From the NCBI GenBank assembly GCA_964353015.1, contig CAYGUA010000016.1, positions 49,590 to 113,589 of the forward strand: a stretch of DNA of 64,000 nt, given 5' to 3'. This DNA is from JAMZMI01 sp964353015. GTDB lineage: Bacteria > Bacteroidota > Bacteroidia > Cytophagales > Cyclobacteriaceae. A program made the translations under genes and the position numbers. The notes under the pieces were generated by a model. It ran no database searches. It was given only the letters and a program-made list of their open reading frames with translations, and was not told the origin of the DNA. Of the stretch, positions 8,608-17,614 are shown piece after piece (within the stretch, counting starts at the first letter, position 1; every line of letters begins with the position of its first letter).

Positions 8608-9777
8608 TCAATTCTCATTGAACAACCACAAATAAGCCTTTTCGAATTCCTGAGCCCAAAACCATTCTCTATGTTGACCTTCCGGCACCAGATGTATTTG
8701 TAATTCTGATGGATTTAAGCCCCCGGCCAATAGGCGCTTTTGCATATCATGTACCTGAATAGCAACATCACCATTTCCTTCCAATTCACCAGCGAGGATA
8801 TAAATCTTTGGATTCACTGCGTTTTTGGGTCGAATTGTGAGCTCTTGAAATTCGGGTGAAAACCAATAAGCCGGAGAAAAAATCCCAACTCTGCCAAACA
8901 CTTCAGGATATTTGAACCATGCAAAATGTGCCAACAAAGCACCCAAACTGGACCCCATGATGCCTGTGTTTTGTGAATCTTTTAACGTTCGGAATGTTGT
9001 GTCGATTTTTGGCTTGAGCGTTTCAACGATAAATTTAACCGTCGCTTCACCTTCTCCTCCTCCATATTCATCGTTGACAAAAGGTGAATACTCATCAATT
9101 CGTGCATCTCCTCCATTATCGATGGCTACTACGATCGCCGCACGGCCACCTTCATCTTCAATTTTTGATAAAGTTTCATCTACTCCCCACTCTCCACTAT
9201 AGGATCTTTTTGAATCAAAAATATTTTGTCCATCAAGCATATACAAAACAGGGTAAGCGGTGTTTGACTTTTCATAATTTTTTGGTAGATAGATACAAAT
9301 TCTCCTATATCTATCCAGTTGCGGCATATACATAGCTTCGTCCCAAACGTTGACTTGTTCATTTGCAATAGATGGTTTTTCAACTTTTCCGTCTAAATCC
9401 TCCCACCCAGATACAGTCAAATGAACAGTATCATTTTCAGTAAAAATAGATGTTCGGTTGGGCAATGAATTTCCATTCGCATCAACCTCAGATGATTGCC
9501 ATGATCCTCTTGTTATTTTATATTCTAAAACACCTTCTCTTATTGGAATATCAAGCCAATAAAAACCATTTACATCCCAAGAAAACTTGAAATTTTCATC
9601 TGCAGGGTTCCAATTATTGATATTAGAGGCTAAATAGATGATTGAATTTGGCGGTGTTGATTTGGGAAATGATTCTAAACGAAAATGAAGCTGTGACCCA
9701 CTTGGGTTATAAAAGAACAGATAACTAACAATCAGACTAGCTAGAATGAAGATAATCGCAATCAAATACAGCCTCAT
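8608..9777 (-). CDS. Membrane-anchored esterase with an N-terminal starch-binding-like domain
   Basis: The 389-residue protein has an N-terminal membrane anchor (about 3-22). A beta-sandwich (about 30-125: IIYLASNINNWNPADENFKF and later strands) resembles CBM20/CBM48 modules. The rest is an esterase-D/Fes-type alpha/beta hydrolase (about 145-385) with nucleophile Ser277 in GSSLG and a likely catalytic His in PEGQHREWF. PF00756 relatives hydrolyse acyl esters, carbohydrate esters or siderophore esters. The sandwich suggests a carbohydrate-linked substrate, but this is inference. It probably faces the periplasm. Confidence 0.75.
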   Translation of the reverse strand: MRLYLIAIIFILASLIVSYLFFYNPSGSQLHFRLESFPKSTPPNSIIYLASNINNWNPADENFKFSWDVNGFYWLDIPIREGVLEYKITRGSWQSSEVDANGNSLPNRTSIFTENDTVHLTVSGWEDLDGKVEKPSIANEQVNVWDEAMYMPQLDRYRRICIYLPKNYEKSNTAYPVLYMLDGQNIFDSKRSYSGEWGVDETLSKIEDEGGRAAIVVAIDNGGDARIDEYSPFVNDEYGGGEGEATVKFIVETLKPKIDTTFRTLKDSQNTGIMGSSLGALLAHFAWFKYPEVFGRVGIFSPAYWFSPEFQELTIRPKNAVNPKIYILAGELEGNGDVAIQVHDMQKRLLAGGLNPSELQIHLVPEGQHREWFWAQEFEKAYLWLFNEN

Positions 9778-9864
9778 GGGAATGTGAATAAGTGAAAATA
9801 GATTTAGAACAACCTAGTAAAATTCCACGAATTGATTCGCAAGTATTTTCAGTAATTAATCTAC

Positions 9865-11142
9865 TCAAAACCTCTTAAATCGCTCAAATGCGGCTTGCTC
9901 CAATGATTCGCGGTGATCAGGATGAGCTATCTGAATAAGAGCTTTGGCTCTTTCCCGTAAGTTTTTTCCATATAAATCCACAATACCAAATTCGGTAGCC
10001 ACATAATGCATATGCGCCCGAGTAGTCACTACACCAGCTCCTTGGCGGAGATAAGGTGTGATTTTGGATTCATTTCGCTTGGTTATAGATGTCAACGCGA
10101 TAATTGGCTTGCCTCCTGGAGACAAGGACGCACCTCTTATAAAATCCATCTGACCGCCAACACCACTAAACATTTTGGTACCAATGGAATCCGCACAAAC
10201 TTGCCCGGTAATATCTATTTCAATGGCACTATTGATGCTGGTCATTTTAGGTTGCTGACGAATCACCGCGGTATCATTTACATATTGAATATCAAGCATC
10301 CGAACTAGTGGATTATCATCCACAAAATCGTAAAGTTTCCTTGATCCCATCAGGAAGCCTGCAACCATGACATCTTTGTCTTTGGTTTTCATTTTGTTAT
10401 TCACAACTCCACTTTCCACCAAGGGTATGATTCCATCAGAAAACATTTCAGTATGTACACCTAAATCTTTGTGACCACCGAGACAAGAAAGCACCGCATC
10501 AGGAATCGCTCCTATGCCCATCTGCAACGTTGCTCCATTTTCGATGATTCCTGCAACATGTTCTCCTATTCGTCTTTCTTCAGGCAAAACCTCATGATTG
10601 GCACTTTCTGGCAATTCCTGATCTAGCTCAAGGTAGCTATCAAAAGAGCTGATATGGAGCAATCCATCACCATGTGTACGAGGCATTCGAGTATTGATTT
10701 GAGCAATCACCTTTTTCGCACAATCAACTGCCGCTTTGGTAGTATCTACAGAAATGCCTAGAGAGCAATAACCATGTTTATCTGGTGGCGAGACCATGAT
10801 CAGCACCACATCAATAGGAATGACTCCATTTCTAAACATCAAAGGAACTTCACTAAAAAAGCTGGGAATAAAATCGGTTCTTCCACGGCTCACAGCCTCT
10901 CTCACATTGGCACCCAAAAACATGGAATTAACAAGAAAGCTTTTTTCATATCGATCATCTGCATATGGCGCAATACCTTCGGTATGCATGTGATAGATCT
11001 TCACATCTCTTAACTCATCTGCACGATCAGTCATGCCTTGAATCAGCGCTTGTGGTGCAGCTCCGGCGGTATGGATAAAAACATGATCACCAGATTTGAT
11101 TGATGATACAGCTTCAATGGCTGTGTTTACTCGTTTGCTCAT
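9865..11142 (-). CDS. Acetyl-CoA hydrolase/CoA-transferase (4-hydroxybutyrate CoA-transferase type)
   Basis: The 425-residue protein has both CoA-transferase halves of the acetyl-CoA hydrolase/transferase family. The catalytic glutamate is Glu232 in VHTEMFSDG, which forms the acyl-CoA thioester intermediate. Glycine-rich GIGAIPDAVLS precedes it, and the C-terminal AHMHYVATEFGIVDLYGK motif is present. It lies 65 nt downstream of ackA in the same direction, so it is likely part of a pta-ackA-transferase unit interconverting acetyl-CoA, acetyl phosphate and acetate or other short acids. The acyl acceptor cannot be read from sequence. Confidence 0.85.
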   Translation of the reverse strand: MSKRVNTAIEAVSSIKSGDHVFIHTAGAAPQALIQGMTDRADELRDVKIYHMHTEGIAPYADDRYEKSFLVNSMFLGANVREAVSRGRTDFIPSFFSEVPLMFRNGVIPIDVVLIMVSPPDKHGYCSLGISVDTTKAAVDCAKKVIAQINTRMPRTHGDGLLHISSFDSYLELDQELPESANHEVLPEERRIGEHVAGIIENGATLQMGIGAIPDAVLSCLGGHKDLGVHTEMFSDGIIPLVESGVVNNKMKTKDKDVMVAGFLMGSRKLYDFVDDNPLVRMLDIQYVNDTAVIRQQPKMTSINSAIEIDITGQVCADSIGTKMFSGVGGQMDFIRGASLSPGGKPIIALTSITKRNESKITPYLRQGAGVVTTRAHMHYVATEFGIVDLYGKNLRERAKALIQIAHPDHRESLEQAAFERFKRF

Positions 11143-11207
11143 TTTCTTGGTGGGGTTTACCTTTTATTAACAACTATTCTAACAATAAATAAGCAATCAA
11201 TAGATTG

Positions 11208-12410
11208 TTATCCAGCAAATGCTTTGGCCTGAAGTGCAATTTCAAGCTCTTCATTGGTTGGAATCACCCAAACCTGCGTTGTGCTATCTACGGAGTGAAT
11301 TGCTCTGTTTCCTGAAATTCTTTGGTCGTTTTTCGCTGGATCAATATTTATTCCCAACACTTTCATATTCTCACAAACCAAAGCCCTTAGTTCTGAGCTA
11401 TTTTCTCCAATTCCTGCTGTGAACACAATCGCATCCAAAGCTCCCATCTCTGCAGCATAAGCACCAATGAATTTCTTAATTCGGTGCACATACATGTTTA
11501 TGGCCAGAATCGCGTCGGGATTGCCAGCGGCTCTCATTTCCATTACATCACGCATGTCATTAGAGCCGGCTATACCTTTTAGTCCACTCTCTTTATTGAG
11601 CATTTTGTCGATTTCTTCAAAAGACATTTTCAGCTTGGTTCCCAAAAAGAAAGGAATAGATGGATCAATATCACCAGTACGCGTTCCCATCATCAAGCCA
11701 GCAAGTGGACTGAGTCCCATGGTTGTATCCATACATTTTCCACCTTTTACAGCTGCCATGCTGCATCCATTTCCTAAATGTATGGTGATGATCGCCGAAT
11801 CTTCTTTTTTCTTGCCAATGACTTGTAATGCTTGCTTGGTCACATAGGCATGGGAAGTGCCATGCATGCCATAGGAACGGATCTTTTCTTTTTCGTAAAG
11901 CGCCTTTGGTAAAGGATACATGAACGAAGAAGGAGGCATTGTCTGATGAAAAGCAGTATCGAATACCGCAACCTGCACTGCATTAGGAAAAAAACGTTCA
12001 GCTACTTCAATCCCTTGCAAATTTGGTGGATTGTGAAGTGGTGCCAATGGAATCAATTCGCGCACTTTGTCCTTCACTTTTTGATCAATGACTGTTGCCG
12101 CCTGATAGGTTTCACCCCCATGAACAACCCTGTGACCAACTGCGGCAATTTCACTGGTGTCCTTGATTGCACCAGTTTGTGCATCTGTCAATAGCTGAAC
12201 CACATTTTGCAACCCCTCTTCATGGTCGCTGATTGGAAGTTCCCTTTTAATCTTCGTTTCCACGCCATCTTTGAAAACCGAATGAAAGATTACAGAAGAA
12301 TTCTCACCTATTCGTTCGACAGATCCTTTGGTTAAAACCTGTTCATGATTCATTTCAAATAGTACATATTTGATGGATGAACTACCTGTGTTGATTACTA
12401 AAATTTTCAT
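11208..12410 (-). CDS. ackA: Acetate kinase
   Basis: The 400-residue protein is full length for AckA. It begins MKILVINTGSSSIKY (phosphate 1 motif), then VGHRVVHGGE, AVFDTAFHQTMPP, YGMHGTSHAYV, and HLGNGCSMAAVKGGKCMDTTMGLSPLAGLMMGTRTGDIDP, all diagnostic of the acetokinase family. It converts acetyl phosphate and ADP to acetate and ATP in the cytoplasm. It starts 23 nt after the pta stop, which implies one transcript with pta and the CoA-transferase. Confidence 0.97.
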   Translation of the reverse strand: MKILVINTGSSSIKYVLFEMNHEQVLTKGSVERIGENSSVIFHSVFKDGVETKIKRELPISDHEEGLQNVVQLLTDAQTGAIKDTSEIAAVGHRVVHGGETYQAATVIDQKVKDKVRELIPLAPLHNPPNLQGIEVAERFFPNAVQVAVFDTAFHQTMPPSSFMYPLPKALYEKEKIRSYGMHGTSHAYVTKQALQVIGKKKEDSAIITIHLGNGCSMAAVKGGKCMDTTMGLSPLAGLMMGTRTGDIDPSIPFFLGTKLKMSFEEIDKMLNKESGLKGIAGSNDMRDVMEMRAAGNPDAILAINMYVHRIKKFIGAYAAEMGALDAIVFTAGIGENSSELRALVCENMKVLGINIDPAKNDQRISGNRAIHSVDSTTQVWVIPTNEELEIALQAKAFAG

Positions 12411-12433
12411 CGCTAGAACTTTACCAATTTGTT

Positions 12434-14545
12434 TTATTTATGCTGCTGATCTTGTGCCTGAATAGCAGTAATCACTACGGTATTGACAATATCAGTAACT
12501 GTACATCCTCTACTTAGATCATTTACTGGCTTATTGAGACCTTGAAGTACAGGTCCGATAGCAATGGCTCCTGTTTCACGCTGCACAGCTTTATAAGTAT
12601 TGTTTCCGGTATTTAGATCAGGGAAAATCAAGACACTTGCTTGTCCGGCAACTTCTGATCCCGGCATTTTAGACTGACCAACTGCTTTATCTACTGCTGC
12701 ATCATATTGTATTGGTCCTTCAATTTTAAGTGATGGATTTTTCGCTTTTGCCAATTCAGTGGCGGTTCTTACCTTTTCCACTTCTTCCCCTTTTCCTGAA
12801 GCACCAGATGAGTAAGAAAGCATGGCGATTTTTGGTTCTAAACCAAAAGCGATAGTTGTTTCAGCTGATGCCAAAGCAATTTCTGAAAGTTGTTCTGCCG
12901 TAGGATTCGGATTGACAGCACAGTCTCCATAAACCAAAACTCGATCCTCCAAACACATGAAAAAGACAGAAGATACAACAGAGTAGCCAGGTTTTGTTTT
13001 GATTAGCTGCAAAGCAGGACGGATCGTATGTTGAGTTGTATTGATCGCACCAGACACCATACCATCTGCATCACCCATATGTACCATCATCGTACCGAAA
13101 TACGTAGCATCGCTTAGTAAATCCTTCGCCATGTCCGTATTGACACCTTTGTGTTTTCGTTGCTCATAGAGTGCCACTACATAATCTGAGAATTTCGGAT
13201 GTTTCAATGGATTCACTACTTGTATTTTAGTCAAATCCATGATCAACCCAAGTTTTTGGATATCGTGATGGATTTGATCTTCATCACCTAAAATGATTAG
13301 ATCCACCAACTCTCTGGACGCCAAAATTTCTGCTGCTTTTAAGATTCTTTCATCTCCACCTTCCGGCAATACGATTCTCTTCTTATTGGATCTGGCTCTT
13401 TTGAATAGATTGTATTCAAACATCTTAGGAGTCAAAACACTCGTTGGTGCCATCACCTTCATCCTGTCTACAAGCTTTTGCGTTCCAACGTTTTTTTCAA
13501 AAAGCTGCAAGGCCAAACCAATCTTTCTGTGGCTACCTGGCTTGATATAGGAATGTACTTTTGAAAGGTTTCTCGCGGTATCAAACGTATTGGTTTCTAC
13601 CGATAAGATCGGCACAATGTCCGTCAAGCCTTCCAACAACCTCTTGTATGTATCTTCCAATTCATATCCTGCGGAAAGAATGATTCCTGCTAAGGAAGGA
13701 TAGTTGGCTGATTGATGCGCCTGCAAGGAAGTCATGACAATGTCTCCCCTATCTCCAGGAGTGATGATTAAGGAATTTTCTTTTATTCTGGCTAGATAAT
13801 TATGAGGCTGCATGGCAGCAATGGTGTAATAATACGCCAGTCTGTTCAGCTGATTTTCGCCATAAAGTACTTTCGCATTGAGCGCGTCAGCAATTTCTGC
13901 AATGGTGGGGCTGCTAAGCACATGGTCTTCTGGTATAAAGTCAAAATCAAGCAAGTCTTTTGGCAGTTTGCTCTTAAGTTCCTTAGCCAGATCGGCTTCT
14001 ATCTTCGCAGGGACACGATTGACAATTACCTTGAGCACCTGACATCCCTTTTGAATAAAACTATCAACCGTCTGATGAATGAGATAGGCCTGGCTTTCAA
14101 TAGACGCCTCTTCGTCTGCTTTTCCAATGATTATTACCGGGCTTCCTAAATTTTTGGCAATCTCAACGTTCAGATTAAATTCATAGATTGAATTTTTACT
14201 TTCGTAATCAGATCCTTCGATTACAATGAAATCAAATCGTTCTTCAAGTGCTTTGTATTTACGAATCACGTAATCTATGATATCGTCATGTTTGCCTTGA
14301 TTTTCTAATTCGTGAAGTCTTTCTTCAGTAAAGGCATAGGTATCCTCATAATCAATATTCAGATTGAAATGACCGAGAATCAATCCAATATCCTGATCCA
14401 TTTTAAGACCTGCTGTGTTTTTAATAACTGGTCTGAAAATACCAACTTTTTGAGTGTTTCGAAGCAAGTGCTCCATGAGTCCCAATGTGATCAGAGATTT
14501 ACCACAATAAGCTTCTGTTGGATTGATATAGATGGAATTCTTCAT
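12434..14545 (-). CDS. pta: Phosphate acetyltransferase, long form
   Basis: The protein has 703 residues, the three-domain long Pta. An N-terminal BioD/CobQ-like P-loop domain (about 1-210; AYCGKSLITLG) and a DRTGG regulatory domain (about 215-330) precede the catalytic PTA_PTB domain (about 375-700; RIVLPEGGDERILKAAEIL, PNPTAEQLSEIALASA, KMPGSEVAGQASVLIFPDLNTGN). It makes acetyl phosphate and CoA from acetyl-CoA and phosphate. In long Pta proteins the N-terminal part is involved in oligomerisation and metabolite control. It is first in the acetate unit, behind an exact -7 promoter element. Confidence 0.97.
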   Translation of the reverse strand: MKNSIYINPTEAYCGKSLITLGLMEHLLRNTQKVGIFRPVIKNTAGLKMDQDIGLILGHFNLNIDYEDTYAFTEERLHELENQGKHDDIIDYVIRKYKALEERFDFIVIEGSDYESKNSIYEFNLNVEIAKNLGSPVIIIGKADEEASIESQAYLIHQTVDSFIQKGCQVLKVIVNRVPAKIEADLAKELKSKLPKDLLDFDFIPEDHVLSSPTIAEIADALNAKVLYGENQLNRLAYYYTIAAMQPHNYLARIKENSLIITPGDRGDIVMTSLQAHQSANYPSLAGIILSAGYELEDTYKRLLEGLTDIVPILSVETNTFDTARNLSKVHSYIKPGSHRKIGLALQLFEKNVGTQKLVDRMKVMAPTSVLTPKMFEYNLFKRARSNKKRIVLPEGGDERILKAAEILASRELVDLIILGDEDQIHHDIQKLGLIMDLTKIQVVNPLKHPKFSDYVVALYEQRKHKGVNTDMAKDLLSDATYFGTMMVHMGDADGMVSGAINTTQHTIRPALQLIKTKPGYSVVSSVFFMCLEDRVLVYGDCAVNPNPTAEQLSEIALASAETTIAFGLEPKIAMLSYSSGASGKGEEVEKVRTATELAKAKNPSLKIEGPIQYDAAVDKAVGQSKMPGSEVAGQASVLIFPDLNTGNNTYKAVQRETGAIAIGPVLQGLNKPVNDLSRGCTVTDIVNTVVITAIQAQDQQHK

Positions 14546-14641
14546 GAGGAAATTAGTATTCTGCGTTTCAAAAAAAGAAATGTACCGATTTAGAATTTAA
14601 TGAAATTTTGTGATTTTAATCAGCAGTTTCTTTCTCCTCAA

Positions 14642-14649
14642 CAAAGGTA
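14642..14649 (-). promoter_or_regulatory. -7 element (TACCTTTG) for pta-ackA
   Basis: Exact TAnnTTTG match on the minus strand, about 97 nt upstream of the pta ATG, within the 316 bp gap 14546-14861. No convincing TTTG is seen at -33. Apart from this and the terminator at 14816-14842, I see nothing else in the gap. Confidence 0.5.
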
Positions 14650-14815
14650 CTGACCAATACAACCTCAGGAACATAACATTAATCATATCGAAAATTAAAT
14701 CTCAACATGTGGAAATTTGATACTTATTTGTATTGAAGTTTTTCGCATCTGATTTGTTATCATTTTGATTATTCCAAAATATTAAAAACGAATAAATGGC
14801 GAATTGAAATGACAT

Positions 14816-14842
14816 AAAAAAAGCCGGTAAACCGGCTTTTAA
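14816..14842 (-). terminator. Intrinsic terminator after the beta-barrel gene
   Basis: Arms AAAAGCCGGT and ACCGGCTTTT close a short TA-containing loop, and the minus-strand hairpin is followed by TTTTTATG. It lies about 20 nt after the stop at 14862 and isolates pta from the upstream gene. Confidence 0.88.
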
Positions 14843-14861
14843 TTTGATTTTATCAATGCTA

Positions 14862-15446
14862 TTATTTTCCAAACCCAACTAATTTGTAACCTACAGAAAG
14901 CTGGAATGTGCGGTTTTTGTTACTGTTGACAATAGATACATCGGTTAGTCCTAAAACGTATCTTGCTGTAAGATTCAATCCGAACGGTGCATCCCAACCT
15001 AAGCCGAATGCTGCACTCAAATCAGAATCTTCAAAATCTGATTTGCTTAGCTTCGAACCATCAGCATTTTTTCCACTTGTGGATAGCAACATGCCAAACT
15101 GAGGTCCAGCTTGCACATTTAATCCTGCTACCGTATAGAGTTTAAACATGATTGGAATATCGACATAACTGTAATCCTGAGAAAGCGTACCTGCTACGTT
15201 TTGCACTTTCAACTCTGAACCTCGCGTGGAATAAAGAATCTCTGGTTGGATTCCAAAACTCAGAATTTTGATCAAACCATAACCACCAAAATGATAGCCT
15301 GTTTTATTGTTGAAATCAACTCCACTTTGATCAGTGGAAAGACTAGCGAGATTAAGCCCACCTTTCAGTCCCAATTCTACTTTGGCTTGTCCAAAAGCAA
15401 ATGAAGAAGCAAACAAGAAGGCTGCAATAATTGTAATTCTTTTCAT
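14862..15446 (-). CDS. Outer-membrane beta-barrel protein (porin-family, PF13568-like)
   Basis: I chose the ATG at 15446, giving 194 residues; upstream in-frame starts add a charged stretch before the signal. A signal peptide (MKRITIIAAFLFASSFAFG) precedes KVELGLKGGLNLASLS, the typical first strand of small eight-stranded OMP_b-brl_2 proteins. Later strands follow (GYHFGGYGLIKIL, QPEILYSTRGSEL, LTARYVLGLTDV). The last strand is QLSVGYKLVGFGK. Such proteins are abundant in Bacteroidota, and their roles are mostly unknown. Confidence 0.8.
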   Translation of the reverse strand: MKRITIIAAFLFASSFAFGQAKVELGLKGGLNLASLSTDQSGVDFNNKTGYHFGGYGLIKILSFGIQPEILYSTRGSELKVQNVAGTLSQDYSYVDIPIMFKLYTVAGLNVQAGPQFGMLLSTSGKNADGSKLSKSDFEDSDLSAAFGLGWDAPFGLNLTARYVLGLTDVSIVNSNKNRTFQLSVGYKLVGFGK

Positions 15447-15512
15447 TTTGAGCATTTTTTTGAATTTTATATGACGCAATTTTAAACGATAAATTCGAAA
15501 TGATATTTTGAA

Positions 15513-16376
15513 TTAGTGATTAAGAACGATATCCATCTGATTTAAGATGTGTCCATCTTTAATCAATACCATAGAATTGACAGGAATGCTTCTCCAACCT
15601 GGATCTGTGCTCAAAGGTTCAGAGCTTATAATCACTGATCGCTCATGTTCACCCGGATCTTTCATATAGCAAACTCCGTCTTCACAAACATATTTTTTTC
15701 CCAAATTCATATAAAGGGAATCTGCATTTTCGGGTATATCAGTGGTAAATCTTACAGCCAGAGAAAGGTCACCATCTGTCACAACCATATTCATGTAGCT
15801 CAATTGACCTGGCGCATATTGATCTATCAGATTCATAATTTTTTTGATCGCGATCATCATGGAAGTAGCCAAACGATCTGATGGCTCCATATCTTGATAT
15901 TCTATCAACTCCATAAGCAGCAGCGCAAAAAAGTGCTCAGAATCGGTAGTTCCTCTGATGTGATTGAAAATATCATCTGAAAGTTGCTCAAGTAAATGCC
16001 TGCGGATACTGGTGAAACCGCCAATATCTCCATTGTGCATGAAGGCAAATTTGCCCCACTTAAATGGATGACTATTTGCTTCAGAGACACTTAGACTTTG
16101 TGTAGCCGCACGAACATGAGCCATGATGCAACTCGATTCTAGCATTCGACTGAGTTCGAAGAGATTATTGTTACTCCAGGCAGGAGAAATTGACTTGAAT
16201 AAGGCCGGCTCATCAGAAACATGATGATTGTACCACGCCAAACCAAATCCATCACCGTTGAGTGGCTCTTCTCTTTCGTTGGCCGAAAAACTTTGATTGA
16301 CTAAAGAATGTTTGGGTTCAAACAGCAAGGAACTGATCCTGATAGGCTTGCCCTGATAGAAGGTGAATCGACACAT
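15513..16376 (-). CDS. Class II glutamine amidotransferase (YafJ/EgtC-like)
   Basis: I start it at 16376 because the Ntn-hydrolase nucleophile must be residue 2 (MCRFTFYQGKP), with the initiator Met removed. A start at 16454 would place 26 residues before it. The 287-residue protein has the GATase_4 motifs GDGFGLAWY, MAHVRAATQ (with SHPFKWGKFAFMHNGDI) and GTTDSEHFFALLL. The family releases ammonia from glutamine or acts as an unknown amidohydrolase. EgtC hydrolyses a gamma-glutamyl bond in ergothioneine synthesis, but no egt genes are nearby. It stands alone behind its own promoter. Confidence 0.85.
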   Translation of the reverse strand: MCRFTFYQGKPIRISSLLFEPKHSLVNQSFSANEREEPLNGDGFGLAWYNHHVSDEPALFKSISPAWSNNNLFELSRMLESSCIMAHVRAATQSLSVSEANSHPFKWGKFAFMHNGDIGGFTSIRRHLLEQLSDDIFNHIRGTTDSEHFFALLLMELIEYQDMEPSDRLATSMMIAIKKIMNLIDQYAPGQLSYMNMVVTDGDLSLAVRFTTDIPENADSLYMNLGKKYVCEDGVCYMKDPGEHERSVIISSEPLSTDPGWRSIPVNSMVLIKDGHILNQMDIVLNH

Positions 16377-16438
16377 ATTTTGGGTACGTTTGGGTGGAAT
16401 GAATCTAGTGAGAATCCAACAAATTTCCGAAGCTCGAT

Positions 16439-16446
16439 CAAAACTA
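16439..16446 (-). promoter_or_regulatory. -7 element (TAGTTTTG) for the amidotransferase
   Basis: Exact TAnnTTTG match just downstream of the terminator at 16461-16485 and about 63 nt upstream of the chosen start at 16376. A start site near 16432 would leave a leader of about 55 nt. This supports the internal start at 16376 over the one at 16454. Confidence 0.5.
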
Positions 16447-16451
16447 TCTTG

Positions 16452-16487
16452 CACAAAAAAAACACCTTCGGAATCCGAAGGTGTTTA
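16452..16487 (-). terminator. Intrinsic terminator ending the alaS-to-reductase run
   Basis: Perfect stem arms ACACCTTCGGA and TCCGAAGGTGT meet with almost no loop, and the minus-strand product ends in TTTTTTTT. It lies about 105 nt after the aldo/keto reductase stop. Confidence 0.85.
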
Positions 16488-16591
16488 GCATATTAAAAAC
16501 CAACCTAACCAAAAAAGCTTTACTAACTGAAAAGCTTAATTACTAACAAGCAAAAGGCTATTTACAAATGCTATGCCAAAAGTTGATTTGA

Positions 16592-17605
16592 TTATTTCGA
16601 CAGCTTATCAATGAGCATCAATTCATCATCAGAAAATTTAAGATTATCCAATGCAGCCACATTCTCCTTTAATTGCTGTGAAGAACTCGCACCAATCAAT
16701 ACTGAAGCCACATTTGGTCTGTTCAATAGCCATGAGATGGCCATTTGAGATAGTTTCTGACCTCTATTTGCCGCTATGCCAGCAAGCGCACGTACCTTCT
16801 CCATGGAAGAATCTACAGCCGCTTTATCCAGATATGTCATGGATTTTCCGGCTCTGGAATCTGCAGGGATACCCTCCAAATAACGATCAGTGAGCATGCC
16901 TTGAGCCAAAGGCGAAAAAGCAATGCAGCCCAAACCTTCCTGACCAAGAGTATCCAACAATCCATTTTCTACCCATCTATCCAAAATGGAATAGCGCGCT
17001 TGATGAATGATAAATGGAACTTTTAATTCCTTCAGAATTTGAGATGCTTCTGCAGTTTGATCTGCAGGATAATTAGAAATTCCAACATAAAGTGCTTTTC
17101 CCTGACGAACAATATCTGATAAGGCAATCATCGTTTCTTCTAATGGCGTATCCGGATCAGGTCTGTGATGATAGAAAAGATCCACATAATCCAATCCCAT
17201 TCTTTTCAAGCTCTGATCAAAACTGGATATCAAATATTTCCTCGAACCCAAATTGCCGTATGGCCCTTGCCACATATCATAACCTGCTTTGGAGGCAATG
17301 AATAATTCATCACGAAAAGGCTTGAAATCCTTCTTAAATATTTTTCCGAAATTTTCCTCTGCTGATCCATATGGTGGCCCATAATTATTGGCAAGATCAA
17401 AATGAACAATGCCCAGATCAAATGCATTTTTTAGAATTTCTCGACCATTTTCCAGATCATCTACCCCACCGAAATTATGCCAGAGACCAAGCGAAATTGC
17501 AGGAAGCAATACGCCACTTTTACCGCATCGGTTGTATTTCATTTGCTTGTATCGCTCTCCATGAGCCTTACGCTCCGGGGTGATAGCCTTGTCTCCTATC
17601 TGCAT
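16592..17605 (-). CDS. Aldo/keto reductase (L-glyceraldehyde 3-phosphate reductase/YghZ type)
   Basis: The 337-residue TIM-barrel NADPH oxidoreductase has MKYNRCGKSGVLLPAISLGLW near the start, the catalytic Asp/Tyr region FDLANNYGPPYGSAEENFG, DYVDLFYHHRPDP and the cofactor end SVLIGASSSQQL. The N-terminus with an extra 21 residues before MKYNRCG fits Bacteroidota orthologues. It starts 9 nt after galE, so it is co-transcribed. YghZ-like enzymes reduce toxic aldehydes such as methylglyoxal; that assignment is family knowledge, not proof here. Confidence 0.87.
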   Translation of the reverse strand: MQIGDKAITPERKAHGERYKQMKYNRCGKSGVLLPAISLGLWHNFGGVDDLENGREILKNAFDLGIVHFDLANNYGPPYGSAEENFGKIFKKDFKPFRDELFIASKAGYDMWQGPYGNLGSRKYLISSFDQSLKRMGLDYVDLFYHHRPDPDTPLEETMIALSDIVRQGKALYVGISNYPADQTAEASQILKELKVPFIIHQARYSILDRWVENGLLDTLGQEGLGCIAFSPLAQGMLTDRYLEGIPADSRAGKSMTYLDKAAVDSSMEKVRALAGIAANRGQKLSQMAISWLLNRPNVASVLIGASSSQQLKENVAALDNLKFSDDELMLIDKLSK

Positions 17606-17614
17606 ATTCTTGGT

